Below, in pieces: positions 25,201 to 37,750 of a stretch of 64,000 nucleotides of DNA. A program made the translations under genes and the position numbers. The stretch spans positions 3,395,501 through 3,459,500 of the forward strand of contig NC_083525.1 of assembly GCF_032362555.1 (NCBI RefSeq), written 5' to 3'. Source of the DNA: Amyelois transitella. Taxonomy: Eukaryota; Arthropoda; Insecta; Lepidoptera; Pyralidae. Below the pieces are notes generated by a model. The model did not search any database, was not told the origin of the DNA, and saw only the letters and a program-made list of their open reading frames with translations. Each line of letters begins with the position of its first letter. The first letter of the stretch is position 1.

Positions 25201-28200
25201 AAACTTTATGTACCATCGGGCTCTATCAACAAACTATTGGAACATTTATTTTGTGCAGATTTGGGCCCATTATAAATGAGCGAGAACAAATAGAAATCAT
25301 TATTTTAACGATAAATTACATTAGCACCTCAATTGTTAATGATGATGGATATCATTAGTTAATATTCGACAAATTCCGAACAAACACATCAGCTAATTAT
25401 TAAAATTAAAGAACAAACAATTACATAGATATTAATTGTTTTTTAAATAATTATTTATTAAAATACGCGCAAAATAGTTAAGTAATGGAGAATAAATTCA
25501 ATAATTAATACTAGGTGATAATGTGAAAAGAACCCCAATTACCTAATAGTCTGTTCTAAATCAATAGGTTTAGTTGAAATCTTTGAATTTAAAGATGCCT
25601 ATATTGCATACAAATAAAAAAAAGACAAAGATCATCTATAACTTGTATGAATAAACTAGCTGTGCCCACGACTTCGTCCGCGTGGAATATTGGGCATCAT
25701 TGACGCCTTCAAGGATGAATAATTACCCCCGATTTTTTTTTTCCATTTTCCATGATTTCTTCGCTCCTAATAGTTGCAGCGTGATTTTATATAGCCTAAA
25801 GCCTTGCTCGATAAATGGTCTATTCAACGCAAAAAGAATTTTTCAATTCGAACCAGTAGTTCTTGAGATTAGCGCGTTCAAACAAACAAACTCTTCAGCT
25901 TTATAATATTAGTATAGATATAAACCTTTAGAAGATTTATAAACCTTAGTCCTTTTTAATGAACTTTGTTATTAGTAAGATATAAGACAGATAATATAAA
26001 TAATTACATAATCTTCTATCTAAATCAATTTGAAACAAAGTTTAAGTGAAATGTATGAAATTATCTAAAAACACCCAAACCTTGAAAAATAAGAGTGTGA
26101 AATGATGATAAATAATTGGTAATATTGTTGCAAGTAGAATAGGTTTAGTGCCAAATATTACTAATTTTTATTTTTACAGTATGTGTTATGTAAAAATTAA
26201 TGATATTTGTATGTAAGGCAACAAAATATTAACAATTATTAAGTTAGTGATTGCCAGTTTCATACACAAACCGTTTTAAAATGTTATTCAGTTTTGGTCT
26301 TACAATTCTTGTGCTGGTTTGTAAAGGGGGGGACCCAGGGTACGCGTATCACATACGTAGCATATGACGTGTGCTTATTTGTAAAACGTATTGTATAACA
26401 TATTAACACAGAATTGTCTACATAATTTTGCAAGTAAATAATCTTTATGATTAACTGTGCGACCCTGCCCGTGGTTTGCGTCATCCTCTAACGCGAAATA
26501 TGATACTATTACTATGAAACTGGCAACCCTATACCAATGTTAGTATACCAGTGTTACCATGTGTGAAACCTCCACCCTGGTGGCGCGGTCCCCGGCGGTC
26601 GTTCCCGTCGAAGTGGTCGTACATACCGCGGCCGCCGGCCTCGCGCCGGAACCCGCCGCCGCGGCCCTCCCGCCCGCCGTCGCGCCCGTCTCGCCCGTCC
26701 CGCCGGCCGCGGTCGAAGCCTCCGCCGCTGGCGACAGATTATATCATCATTATCAATCTTCTTTGGCGTTACCTTTTCCCAGTTCACCCAGTATGATAGT
26801 ATTTATTTATCATACTGGCTACACATCAGTAAATTTATTTAGTTAAAACTATAGCATTCACCCACCCACACACAAAAATGGGAGAAGCATATGAAATAAA
26901 AAATTTAAAATTTGGAAATGAAACCAATACAGTCCAATCTTAAAGTTTTATTTTATTGGACATACACATACTCTGTCTATAGCGTGGTGAAATAGTATGT
27001 GTATCACAATATTATTAGTAAAAGTAAAATAAACATACTCACCCGCCACTTCTTTTTTCTTCGGCCACATCAATTTTGATAATATTACCCTCTACATTAA
27101 TAGCGCCATTCATTTCAATGGCTTTAACAAGATCATCCAAATATTCAAATTCTACGTAGCAGAACCCTTTGAATTTATCTGTCTCTTTGTCCATAACCAA
27201 TCGTACATTTTTTATTGCCAAATCCTGGAAGGAAATAAGAAACATTATTAGCTCAAAGATTTATTGTGTGCTTTCGTTTGTAGGTCGTCATATAAAATTT
27301 AAATTACCAAATGGTACAACTGTAATGGATGAAGGGAAAAATAAGCCTAAGTTCTAAAAAGTTTCATTATAATCGACTCAGTGGCTTGTGTAGTGCAACC
27401 GTGAAGAGGTTACACAGACAAATTTATTGAACATGTTTTTATTCCTCACGAGATAGACCAAAAAAAACTAGTCTTAAGACATAAAGGTCACAATAAACTG
27501 GATGGCCTGATAAAATTTTGATTCATATTTTAGTTACATGTTGCTCATCCGCACATTAATCTTAGTTTACCTATAAGCTGCTTGCTAACAAAGCAGCATA
27601 TGAGCATGACTAACTTGCACTACATAGATATAGTGATCAATATGCTATTTTCCCTTTGTTGCCTTTTACTTCATGGGCAAAAACATAGCAATCCTATTGT
27701 TAACCAAAGGCAATATTAGGAGTATTTTATTATTATTGCAACTATTTGAGAACGATACAATAAATCTTTGTAGAACAGAAAAGATTATAAGTAAAAGGTG
27801 CTTGTAACCAGAAAGCAATCTCTTCCAGGTATCCTTTTGTAAGTTAGGTAAAATTTTAAAAATAGCAGTTAGGCCCTATGGAGGTATACTTAGTTAATGA
27901 GGGGTATTTTTTTACTGCAAATAATTTAAGCAGGTACTTTTTTAGGGTTATTCTGTTAAAAGCATTAACAGAATAACCCTAAAAAAGTACCTGCCTACCT
28001 GAGTAAAAGTTTATTAGGGGTATGCTATTATCATACTCATTTCTTTTCTTTTCACTATAATAACACAGATCCTAAGCCATGTGTACATAAGGGAAATTGT
28101 ATTTCTTTATTACATCTATACATGATGGCCTCTGTGGCCCAGCGGTACTGTGTTTGTCTGTGACAGACTGACTGACTGGAGGTCCTGGGTTTCAACCCAG

Positions 28201-29216
28201 GCTGGCATGATAAGAAACAAACTTTCCCTGATTGGCCTGGATTGGGTTAGTTGTTTCATTGTTTTCATTCTTGTAACAAACTTACTTTGAGGCTTACTCA
28301 ATCTGTATAATCTGTTCTGTTTATATTAATTAATGTTACTGGATCCATTAAAAATAATTTTGACATCAGAGTAGGTATACATTAGTTTAAAAAGCAGAAA
28401 CCTACTTTGATGTACAACATAATGATCGAGATTGAACAACATAATTGTTTGTTTTACTATGTATGTCTGTTTTTATTTTAAATGATATCTCAGGCAATAA
28501 AAGTAATGTGATTGTCTGGTGCTTGCAGAAACAAAATAACTTGATCACAATTCTGCCTTTTGTGTTGTTAAAAAAACAACCACTTTGTAATTTATATTTT
28601 AAAATTTACAGAATTTAAACTTGTTTATCTTTTTAAATTTACTTTTTAAAAATAACAAACGTTACCAGTACTGAAGGAATAGATATGTCAATGCTTGTGA
28701 GCCATTGATATTTCTATGAAATTTATATCAACAAGTAAGTTTTACTTACCGGAAAAATTCTGTTTATATCGCCTTGAATGATACCGCCAGGTAAATTTCC
28801 AACGTACGCTTTGTATGGGGGCTCGGTCGGCAGCGGGCGCCCGCCGACCGCCCTTCTGCCGCCACCAAAATCCCTGTAGGCATAACCATAAAAATGAAAT
28901 GTTATAACCTAAAAATACAAACTATACACTAAATATTTCAATAATATTCGTATTTTATTCACTAAAGACAAGAAAATTGACAACAAACCGATTATAATTC
29001 ATTATGCCTTTCTAAAAACCACACTTTTATTCAATGTTATCGCACACTCAAAACAACGGTATTTAATCAGTGGCAGCGAGCGAAATGCATATTTATGCGA
29101 AAGAAAACCACAGAATGATTGAACTGCGTCTAAACAGTGACAAATATCACGTTCTTAATAATATAACACAATTAATACCTGGGATTACCATCGTCAAACC
29201 CACTACGTCCTGCCAT
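22215..29216 (-). CDS. eIF4H: Translation initiation factor eIF4H
   Basis: Six exons in minus-strand order: 29216-29179, 28873-28750, 27224-27043, 26727-26558, 23754-23521 and 22363-22215, giving 298 residues (human 248). eIF4H stimulates the helicase eIF4A in cap-dependent initiation. A single RRM spans about residues 34-112, with RNP2 AYVGNL (35-40) and RNP1 KGFCYVEF (73-80). After it comes a long Gly/Arg-rich segment in exons 4 and 5, then a conserved C-terminus in exon 6 with LVLQPRTV and [12 protein letters not shown], as in vertebrate eIF4H. This distinguishes it from eIF4B. All junctions are GT-AG and phase-consistent. Exons 4 and 5 are very GC-rich and so stand out from the flanking introns. 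Exon 5 is 234 nt and could be skipped in frame. Introns hold SINEs, a LINE scrap and a long palindrome. Confidence 0.95.
22846..23340 (-). mobile_element. RTE-like LINE 3' fragment
   Basis: The minus strand encodes a piece read as [11 protein letters not shown] with neighbouring LINE C-terminal residues, well known from insect non-LTR elements. It ends with TACCCCTCCGGGAAAGAGGC and a degraded TATG tail near 22846. It lies in eIF4H intron 5 and is 5'-truncated and decayed. Confidence 0.75.
23814..24063 (+). mobile_element. Family A SINE-like copy near eIF4H exon 5
   Basis: Head to tail present (GTGCCGTGTGG to TATGTATGTATAC), diverged. It begins 59 bp upstream (in gene direction) of exon 5 and is antisense to the gene. 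Confidence 0.8.
24064..26557. other. Rest of eIF4H intron 4
   Basis: AT-rich intron with one recognisable repeat (25655-25920) and no exon seen. Confidence 0.55.
25655..25920 (+). mobile_element. Non-LTR or non-autonomous repeat copy
   Basis: It runs from CTAGCTGTGCCCACGACTTC to TTATAATATTAGTATAGAT and closely matches my memory of an abundant lepidopteran repeat. It has no coding capacity. The class (RTE tail or other) is uncertain. Confidence 0.55.
27930..27994. repeat. Perfect palindrome, 30-bp arms, 5-nt loop
   Basis: The left arm 27930-27959 (starting GCAGGTACTTTTTTAGGG) is the exact reverse complement of 27965-27994. The loop is AAGCA. It sits in eIF4H intron 2. Confidence 0.97.
28124..28325 (+). 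mobile_element. Family B tRNA-headed SINE, diverged
   Basis: The A box is TGGCCCAGCGG and the B box is decayed (GGTTTCAACCC). The rest follows family B to its CTCAATCTGTATAATCTG end. It lies in eIF4H intron 2. Confidence 0.75.
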
Positions 29217-29648
29217 GTTAGAATGGGAACTAGAGTTGGGACAAACGCGGGCATTAGAAGAATAGAGAAATCCAAACCGATCGACATTTTAGTCAAAAAT
29301 TTATAACCAAGTCGATTGCTTATTTTTGTTTTTTTTTAAACAAATATTACAACTAATTGAAAAAGGTATTTATTAATCTAGTTTTGTTTTAATGTAATAA
29401 TTTGTTAAAATGTTGCAAGTATTGTAATTATCGTTAAATACCGATTCATCGGAACGACTAATTATCGAGATTATAAAAAATTCAATGTATTGGCTACTTT
29501 CAAGAAATGTCAAGCCCCCAAACTGTCAAATCAATGTCAAACAAACGTGGTGTGGTGTGGATGAAGTCCAAAATCTGCGTGAAATTCTTTGGTGTAGATC
29601 GTATTCTCAGTTTTTCTGAAGAATTGGTAATGTAACTTTGAAACGATA
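29217..29648. promoter_or_regulatory. Divergent promoter interval, eIF4H and MYBBP1A
   Basis: The two start codons are 432 bp apart and point away from each other, so both 5'-UTRs and core promoters must fit here unless an untranslated exon exists elsewhere. No TATA box is obvious on either strand at a sensible position. Confidence 0.5.
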
Positions 29649-32600
29649 ATGCAAATCAAAATGGATGATGAAAGTGAAGGAATACCAAAAACGGAAACAA
29701 AAGTAACTCCTTCAGTTTTGGACGCATTTGATTTACTTAGGGCATCCAAAGATGATGATAAACTCAGCGGTGGTGTTAAAATTATTTTCCAGCTACAGAA
29801 AAGCGAGGTGAGTTTTGAATGTAGATTTTTATGTATTTATAAAAATAGCCAATTTGCTTACTTATAACCTTTCAGTCCAAAGTTATAGTATTGTTTCGAT
29901 CATAACCTCAAAGAACGCATTTGTGATATTTATATTTGTGTTGTAGAATGAAAAGGATATTAATTATGCGTTGAAGAGACTGGTCAGAAGCTTAGGCGCC
30001 AATGTGCCGGACATGAGAACGGGTTACTTTGCAGCTCTTGTGACCTTATTAAAAAAACACAGTCAAATAACTGTGTCTACTCTTCTTGATCTAATCAAGA
30101 AAGAGCTGCATGCGAGTAAATCGTCTAAAAGTGTAAGTACTCTTTTATTCTATGGATAATATTTTATTAAGTATTTATTATAAAATATTGTATTTATCTC
30201 TATGATATATTTGTGTTATGGGTAACACATGTTTCGAACTTGCTTTGGGATTAGCTCAATCAGCAAGATTTGTTCCATATATATTAGTATATTCTTAATA
30301 TATACAGTAGTTATAAGAATTGGATTAAGCTGGCCTTGGATTCAGCAAAGAAGTTGTTGGCACAAGGAGGCTTACCCTGTCACTTACAATATTTTCACAG
30401 TTCACTTTTAAAATTGAATTTGGTAATTAATTAATTTATTCAATGTAAACAACTTTACTTTGCAAGTAGTCTATATACCTTGCAGGCAGAGACAGGGAGA
30501 ACAGTCTTGAAAAGACCGAAAGGCCACATTCATATGGCTCTACTATAATGGAATTGAGATTCAAATAGTGACAGGTTGCTAGCCCATTGCCTATAACAAG
30601 AATCCCAAATTTATTAACCTATACCTTAGTAGCCTTATATGATATCCATGGGAAAGAGCATGGCAATAAAAAATAGGAAGGCATTTATAAAAGTATTTAT
30701 ATTCCTCAGGAAGTCGGAGATGTAGCCCTTGGACAAATACTCGTGTGTGGTGCTATTTTCCGCTCGGGGCTAATGATTCAATGCACAGATGAGGAGCAGA
30801 AGGCAGTGATGGAGTTGCTACTTAATGCTAGCAAAAAGAAGTCTTATTTGAGTACGGTGACTTACCTTGTACTTCTGGATTTTATCACTGAGGTAAATTG
30901 ACTAAATGTTTTATTATTATTATTTAAATAAATAATTAAAAATAACAATAAAGTAATTATTGAAGGGGGCTCCCATACAACAAAATCTTTAATCTATTAA
31001 CAGCGTCATCTTATTAATTTCTCTGAATTTATTAGGATTGGAAGTGCAACATGGTATGTATTGACCCCAATGTAGTTTCACCAATTTGCGCTTGATGGCG
31101 TTGTTATGTGTTTTACTGATATGTACTGTTTTTATATCCCATGCATTTCCAATTCAGATTTGAGGTAAGAATATTCTGAAATAAACATGGAGACGAGCCA
31201 CACTCTTTTTATTTTCTACTTTTTAAACATACAAAGCACTTGTTGACTTCAATAAATAAGTAGAAAAGTGAATAAAAAAAAATTAAGTTATGACTGGCAC
31301 TTCACTGTTTTTATTTCTAGTTTTTACCTCATTGTTACTTATATTTTGTATTGTTTTTAAAGATCTCTAATTATCATTTGTCTGGTAATTTTTGTAGTAA
31401 AGAAAATATATCTAGATTTTCTTAACAATTATTATTTAAGTAAAATTTTATCACATATAACTCTGTTCACCATTATTAATTTGTCTTTAGTTGGATGAAG
31501 AACAGTTTTCGTCTATAGTGTGGTCAAACATAAAAGCGGAATTCAAAAAGGACTTGAAAGAGCATAGCCTTGACTCTCTCTATTTTCTGCTGGTAGCCAA
31601 CTCTAAGTTTTCAAGTAAGGTCAAGCTGCGGAAACTTATTGGCGTAACGGAAATCTTGTGTGAAGACAACATTCATGTGATATGTGAGAAACTGATGGTA
31701 AGTTTATAATATACTAACTTTTACCCGTGGCTTCACCTGCGCGAATTTCGCCACCTAGAAAAGAATTTTCGCAATAGCTACGGGAATCAGGAGTTTTACT
31801 GGAATTAAAACTACCTCATGCCCAGACTCTGGTGAATGAGTGAAAAGTCAACAAACAAATGACACATATTAAAATTATGCAAACTTCGCATTTATAAGTA
31901 GGGATATAATAGATTTCAATTAATTTCTCAGAGTGTAACTATTGTATACCCTAAATGTACTTTCCGCAATACAAAGAAAAACTTACACATTAAAAAAAAA
32001 TATGATAAAATAATTAAAGCTTATCTTTTTCAGATGGGTATAGATTTCAATTCGGTTCGTCATCCTGTTTACAAAGAAATAGGCACACAAATTGCCAACT
32101 CACCACATTTAAAATTATTCTGGACTTCAGGCATTGATAGCCAGCTTTCGAAGCACAATAGGAACAGGGAATTAGCAGCTATGAACTTACTTAGTACAAT
32201 ACTCGAAAACATTCACGAAAACCATGAAGTTATACCAGAGTTGATAAGCACAAACATCTTTAAATTACTCATGGATTGGTTCAAAGGACTGAAGACAGCA
32301 AGTAAGATAAGGAATAAAAGGGATGATGAGGATGACCATAAAATTATGATCAAGAAAGGCAAGGAACTATTGAATTTGTTAGCCAAAGTTCTTAAATCGG
32401 AACAAGTGACAAATTCCATACGAGTGGAGACTTTGATTAAGCTGCTCTTCAACCCTGGCGAAATGAATTTTGGCGAAGTTACCGGTACAAGTGTAATCAA
32501 ATCAATAATATCTGATCTAGACAAGGATGGTGTAAAGAAAATGGCCAAGTTGTTCAAAGGTGTGCTTTTGAATACATCAAAGAAGTTTGTTAAAGAAGAT

Positions 32601-34880
32601 GTTGAGAGGAACTGGTATAACAATGAAAGAGTAAAGGCGGCAGAATTATTGTCTTTCCTGGTTAGCCACGAGGCAGTGAAAGATGACACGGAATTCAAAC
32701 TAACTTACATGAAGCTTCTAATGTGCTTCGGGTTTTTCAAAATTGGCGGTGATGTTAATGTTGCCATTAGTATTGATTTGTCAGGTATGTATTTTTAATG
32801 AATGAAGACCATATACAAATACAAAGAAATTGGTCGCAAATTAAATTTTACTGCCATTTTCAAAATCAGTATATTTTTTAATTTTACTTGAAAATTAACA
32901 TATTTTTCAGCAGGGGGAACATCTCAGACGTAATTTCTATTTCTTATGTATTTTTTTTATTTCACAGCATCCATCAAGTCGTGCTTCTACCGATGCTTCT
33001 CGTCTCGCTTCTCCAATGTGGACGGATTAGTTACCGTCCTGTCCTCCCTCTGCAATTTCGTTTGCAGTATCTTGGAGAAAGAGGAGGTCAGGAAAAAACT
33101 TGAGAAACAATTCCCAGCAGAAAGCATGGAATGTTGGCAGATGCTGACACATATATGCCAAGATATAGAACAAAATGACTCCAAATCGAAAGTTGATAAA
33201 GTATTCCTGATCTTACTCTATCAGTTAGGCCTCTTTCTGTTTTCTGAACCCACTCATGTTAAAGTATCAAGAAGTTCTATAAAAGAACTTAAAAGTTGTT
33301 ATGAACATTACAGAAAAGGCAGGAAAAAGAAACCAGGCAAGATAGATAGTGAGGAGCCAGAGTGGATAGAGGTGTTAATTGAAGTTCTCCTGTCTATATT
33401 ATCAGTAGAATCGAGCGTACTTAGGTCTGTAGTACAATGTGTCTTTAGGTTAATTTGGGAATTTTTGACACCAACTGCCATTGGTCAAATTATATCAGTG
33501 TTGGATCCAGAGAGCGAATCGAATCCACTCACTGAAAATGATGATTCCGAAGATGATTCCGACAACGACGATGATGATGGAGAAGCTGATAAAGAAGACA
33601 GCAGTGACAAAAATGACGATGACAGCGATGGCATCAACAGTGAGGCTGATGAAGAAGAAGATGAAGAAATGAAAATACCCGATCAGTTGAGAATGGCTGT
33701 TCAGAAAGCACTGGGTACAGCTGTACCTGAATCTGATACAGAGAGTGTAGATGCTGACATGATAGATGAGGAGGAAGGGAAAAAACTAGACGAAGCCCTA
33801 GCAGAAGCCTTCAAACAATTCCAATCGGGGAAAGCAAAAGGAAAAAAGAATAAAAAAGAAAGGAAAGACAAAAAGGCATTGTCAGACTTTAGAATAAGAG
33901 TACTAGATTTGATTGATATTTATTTAGAGAAAGATCCTGCTATGGATATCTGTTTAAATATGATGGCACCTCTTATGAGATGTTTAGAATTCTGTATGCG
34001 AGACAATCAATTCAGTGAGTTAGAAAACAGGGTCAGGAAAACTATAAAGACTTTAACTAAGATCAGGAAATTCGCTTCTTCTGAAGGGGTCACTCTTGAT
34101 GTTTTGTGTGACTATTTAAAGTCGACTATCGATAAAGGAGAGCGGTCGCATTTCATATTTCAAGCTGTGGGTGATGTTGTTACTTATTTCACTATATTCA
34201 TCATCCATTGTTCCCAAAAGCTGGAAGTCAAAGCACCCGTGTCGCCTAAGAAGAAGAAAAATGTCTCTCCTTTGGTAGTTATTCTGAAAGATGCCCTCCA
34301 AAGTTATTTTAAGAATCGTAACTGTCTTTTGCCTATAATATTTTTCCACAATGTTTTACAAACCGAGTGGGAAGGTAGCTACGAACTTGTGCCTATTATT
34401 ATTGAGAATGTATTCAATAGCGAGGTGCGGCAGTTTCGCCGAAATGAAGGTCTTGAGTTGCTAGCTGGATTCTATCGCGCACTGAAAAGGAATAAACCTG
34501 ATGATAAAACTGCTACTAAGCTATCTAATTTGGAAACCATATTTGAAAATACATTAGTAAGAACTTTGAAAGATGGCACAGATTTTGAAGCTAAGAACAA
34601 TTATTTTGTGCTATTGAGGAAACTTGTTAACGTAATAAGAATGTTTCATGAAAATTGTCATCTTGAAACCCATTTAGATTTTAAATCGTTGTTAGATATC
34701 GTAGGCTCATGTAAAGGTACAAATAAAATTAAAGGAAAACCAGAGTCCTCTGGAGTACAAACAGAGAATGTAAAAACTCAAAAAACAAAAAAGAATAAAA
34801 AGAAACGTAAAAGAGAAATGAATGGTCATGCCGAGTCTAATCCTAAAAAATTGAGGAAAGATTCAAATCAAAGTGAATGA
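29649..34880 (+). CDS. MYBBP1A / DNA polymerase V (Pol5) family nucleolar protein
   Basis: Six exons: 29649-29807, 29947-30132, 30710-30892, 31491-31697, 32034-32784 and 32968-34880, giving 1132 residues (1128 if the second ATG at 29661 is used). The first four introns are phase 0 and the last is phase 1. The family (yeast Pol5, animal Myb-binding protein 1A) is made of helical repeats, acts in nucleolar rDNA transcription and ribosome biogenesis, and is not a true polymerase. Supporting features: the N-terminal segment FDLLRASKDDDKLSGGVKII, HPVYKEIG with LFWTSGID in exon 5, a long Asp/Glu-rich stretch at about residues 680-735, and a Lys/Arg-rich tail with KKNKKKRKREMN that looks like nuclear and nucleolar targeting. 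AATAAA is at 34952-34957. A family A SINE ends 46 bp before exon 3. The assignment is secure at family level. Confidence 0.93.
30168..30300 (+). mobile_element. Family B SINE tail fragment
   Basis: Only the 3' part (TTTATTATAAAATATTG through TTCGAACTTGCTTTGGG) remains, in MYBBP1A intron 2. Confidence 0.6.
30472..30663 (-). mobile_element. Family A SINE-like copy before MYBBP1A exon 3
   Basis: The middle and tail are conserved, including TTGAAAAGACCGAAAGGCC on the plus strand, and the extreme head is missing. It is antisense to the gene. Confidence 0.75.
30893..31490. other. MYBBP1A intron 3
   Basis: AT-rich, with no gene or clear repeat. A short scrap GGGGGCTCCCATACAACAAA at about 30964 recalls the 17.4-kb repeat family. 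Confidence 0.45.
31706..31870 (+). mobile_element. Transposon scrap in MYBBP1A intron 4
   Basis: ACCCGTGGCTTCACCTGCGC and GCGAATTTCGCCACC resemble the piece at 17213-17405. Confidence 0.4.
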
Positions 34881-35570
34881 ATGATTAACACATAATGTTT
34901 TGTTACTTATTTAAGTACGTACGTAACAGATTTTTTTTTATTTTAAGCGACAATAAATCATATTGATAAAACTTTATTTAACCTTTTGTTATTTTTTTCT
35001 TAACATTTGTTGGTTTATTTATGTATCCTGCTTACGCATCTATAATTTTTCCGGCGAATAGAAAAATGCAATAAAAAGAGCCCACCAATCTTTGACTTAG
35101 AAACTTATTTATTGAGCATTGTTTTTAAAACTAATCTCGATTTATAAGAAGTCTAAACACAAGAGTTCTTTGTATAGCTAGCAACCTGTCAAATCTGAAA
35201 CGATTAATTATTACTTTCTGAATCTGTGATCTAAATATAAATTCTATTAGATTGAGCTGAATGTGGATGGCTTAAATTCTAGTCTACGCGCTCTACCTCG
35301 TGAGGGAAAAGGACATACTGTTATAATAAAGAGAAGCATTCTGCACAGTCAGTTGGCATTTCAAGCTGTGAGTTTAATAGCACCATATCTTTTTCGTGGA
35401 ACAGCTCGTAAAATGTGACTAAGTGTTCCCAATGAGACAATTTTTCTTTGGAAATAAAAAAAATAAAAATATTAATACAATTAAACTAGAGCGCTTGATA
35501 ATTAAGTACTACCTGCTGAATATATTACACCATTGAAATAGTTAAGGCGCTACATTCAGATTACATGTAC

Positions 35571-35660
35571 CTCGATGCGGGCGAGAGGCTCACCCCGCGC
35601 GGGGCTCACCCCCGACCACGCTTACCCCGCTAGATCGCCGCCGCGGCGGCGGAGCTGTTG
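35571..35660. other. GC-rich patch with nested palindromes
   Basis: CCCCGCGCGGGG (35593-35604) and CGCCGCCGCGGCGGCG (35636-35651) are perfect palindromes in a short GC island within AT-rich DNA. The island is followed by TTGTTTGTTGTTG and a (CTAT)n run. No exon can be assigned. Confidence 0.55.
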
Positions 35661-36667
35661 TTTGTTGTTGTTTTATCTATCTATCTACCTACTGCCGCCC
35701 CGCCACAAGCCGGTATCAAATGAAATATTTTTCACCTTCAGTGTTTGCGGAGAAAATCTCAGTAGGCATCTATATGTCTATCTATTAGTAAGTGTAATTA
35801 GTACCCACCATCTAAATTGTCCCATATGGGAAGCTCTTTCAAGGTTTTTTTTTAACATGCTAACATTTAACATGCTATCATGACGTAAAATTATACACCT
35901 ATTTACACTAAACGAAACAAAAAAACTGTATTAAAAACTAACCTAAACTATCTATAATAGGTATATTTCAGAAAGTACCAAAAAAAAAAAAAGTATCAAA
36001 ATCCACGATCCTAAATACCTACGTAATATCACCCCGTCCGGCGGAAAAGCGACGCGTAAGATTCAGAGATCAACAACACAATTCAATAAGCTGAGCTGAC
36101 AATGATGTACAGAAACAAATTCAAACAAAATGAATGTGAGAAATTAAATACTTCGCAGAATATTTTTCAACGACGCTCGGAGCGACTGGCACAGGTCCTG
36201 CGTCGGAGAATGTGATCCGCGGAGTGAAGGCACGCTTACAAAGGATAGCGCTTTATCCCACCCGGTCGTGTAGGAATGAGACAGAGATAAAGTGTCAACA
36301 CTCTACTGTCCAGTACTATTGTCGCAACAATTTTAATTCCTGTTTTCATCTATTTAGTTTAATTACGTCTAAACAAAACATCCAATCGAAATTTCATCTT
36401 CCAGAAGTTATTATTTTTTAATGATCTTCAATTTGGTACAAAATTCAAATTTTAAATCCTTATAGTTTGAGATAAATAATCGAAATCTAGACTTGTGTTC
36501 CTGAATTTTTTTGATCGAGGATTTTTGTTCCAATCGTGTTTTCATCTTCCACAAATATAATTGAATATATTTACTTTCATATCCAAAAATATTGAAACGA
36601 TGCAAGTTATATTTTATGAAAAAAAACCAAGTGAAAATGACCCAAAATCTATGATGTATCGCCTTAA

Positions 36668-36812
36668 TAGTGCGGTGTGGTTCTTGGCACTAATAAAAAA
36701 AAATGTGGTCCTACACTCCATCTAACTAAGGGCGACTAAGGGATAGGTTTATAAACTATTTAGGCGATAGTAACCTGTCACTATTTGAAAATTGTGATTA
36801 TATGTATGTATA
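36668..36812 (+). mobile_element. Family A SINE-like copy with internal losses
   Basis: Both ends are preserved (GTGCGGTGTGGTTCTTGGC and TATATGTATGTAT). The central part is shortened. Confidence 0.7.
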
Positions 36813-36850
36813 AATGTAAATAATTATTTAATCTTTACACAAATAAAACA

Positions 36851-36917
36851 AATCATAAATTCAAAAGAAGATTAGAAGTATCACAATTACTTCTATCCTA
36901 TTTATGAATTTATGATT
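36851..36917. repeat. Imperfect 67-nt hairpin
   Basis: The outer 13-bp stem AATCATAAATTCA pairs with 36905-36917, and an inner AGAAGTA pairs with TACTTCT around a short loop, leaving an unpaired bulge on each side. Confidence 0.6.
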
Positions 36918-37021
36918 CTTAGAACTATATCGCCTTATCTCGAGCTGGAGGAGTACAGACACTTCGCATGTTATGTGTTTAGTGTCACTCGCATTTTAAA
37001 GACAAATCAATTATAATGAAC

Positions 37022-37200
37022 TAGCTTTCCGCCCGCGGCTTCGCCCACGTGTAATTCGGTTATATATAGCGTTTTTTAATGATCTCGACAGGGCTTTTTC
37101 TTCCACAGGCTGAAATCTTGTTACAACTGGAATTAAATATAGCCTGTGTTACTCAGGGATGATGTAGCCTCGTGATAGTTAATAGAAAATAAAATTCGGG
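37022..37200 (+). mobile_element. Transposon scrap of the 'CCCGCGGCTTCGCCC' type
   Basis: It begins TTTCCGCCCGCGGCTTCGCC and includes GGAATTAAATATAGCCTGTG, recalled as a frequent lepidopteran repeat of uncertain class. Confidence 0.45.
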
Positions 37201-37750
37201 TGTTTTATTTATGCATACCGATTACGCCGAGATTTATGGACCGATTTACGTGATTCTTTTTTTGTTCGGTAGAGTATACTTTCAAGTTGGTCCCGTTGTT
37301 ACCTAGTCAGGATCTGATGATGGTATTCCAGGGAAATCAAGGGCAAACCTCAAATTTACAGGCAATTACGTTTTTGACAATTTCATAGATCTGTTTAAGT
37401 ATTTGCGTCTGATAGTCATCATCCCATGTGAATGAGCTGATGATGGAAGGTACAACTCCTCAACGGTTAGGAGTTGAAAGAAAATTCTTACGAAGTTATA
37501 CGTACATGTGAGGCTATTAGGTTGACCTGATAATAAAAAGTAAATCTCATTAACGTTAAGAATTTAGGTGAAAATGGATGCGGACAAATTTCGTCTCTTC
37601 ACTTGTTTCCTTTTAGCTGTTTGTATGGGTAGTGTTAACACAAAATAGGTATTTAAAGGCGTGATGTTATTAATGTTATGCATGTATGTACATAATTATG
37701 TATGTTATTATGTATGTTAAAGAGACGACTGAAAGTTGTCATACAAAGTC

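Noticed and set aside
26551-26846. Several overlapping ORFs on both strands
   Set aside because: All are shadows of eIF4H exon 4 caused by low stop frequency in GC-rich DNA.
32213-32698. 161-codon minus-strand ORF
   Set aside because: Antisense of MYBBP1A exon 5, whose plus-strand frame is supported by splice phase and family similarity.
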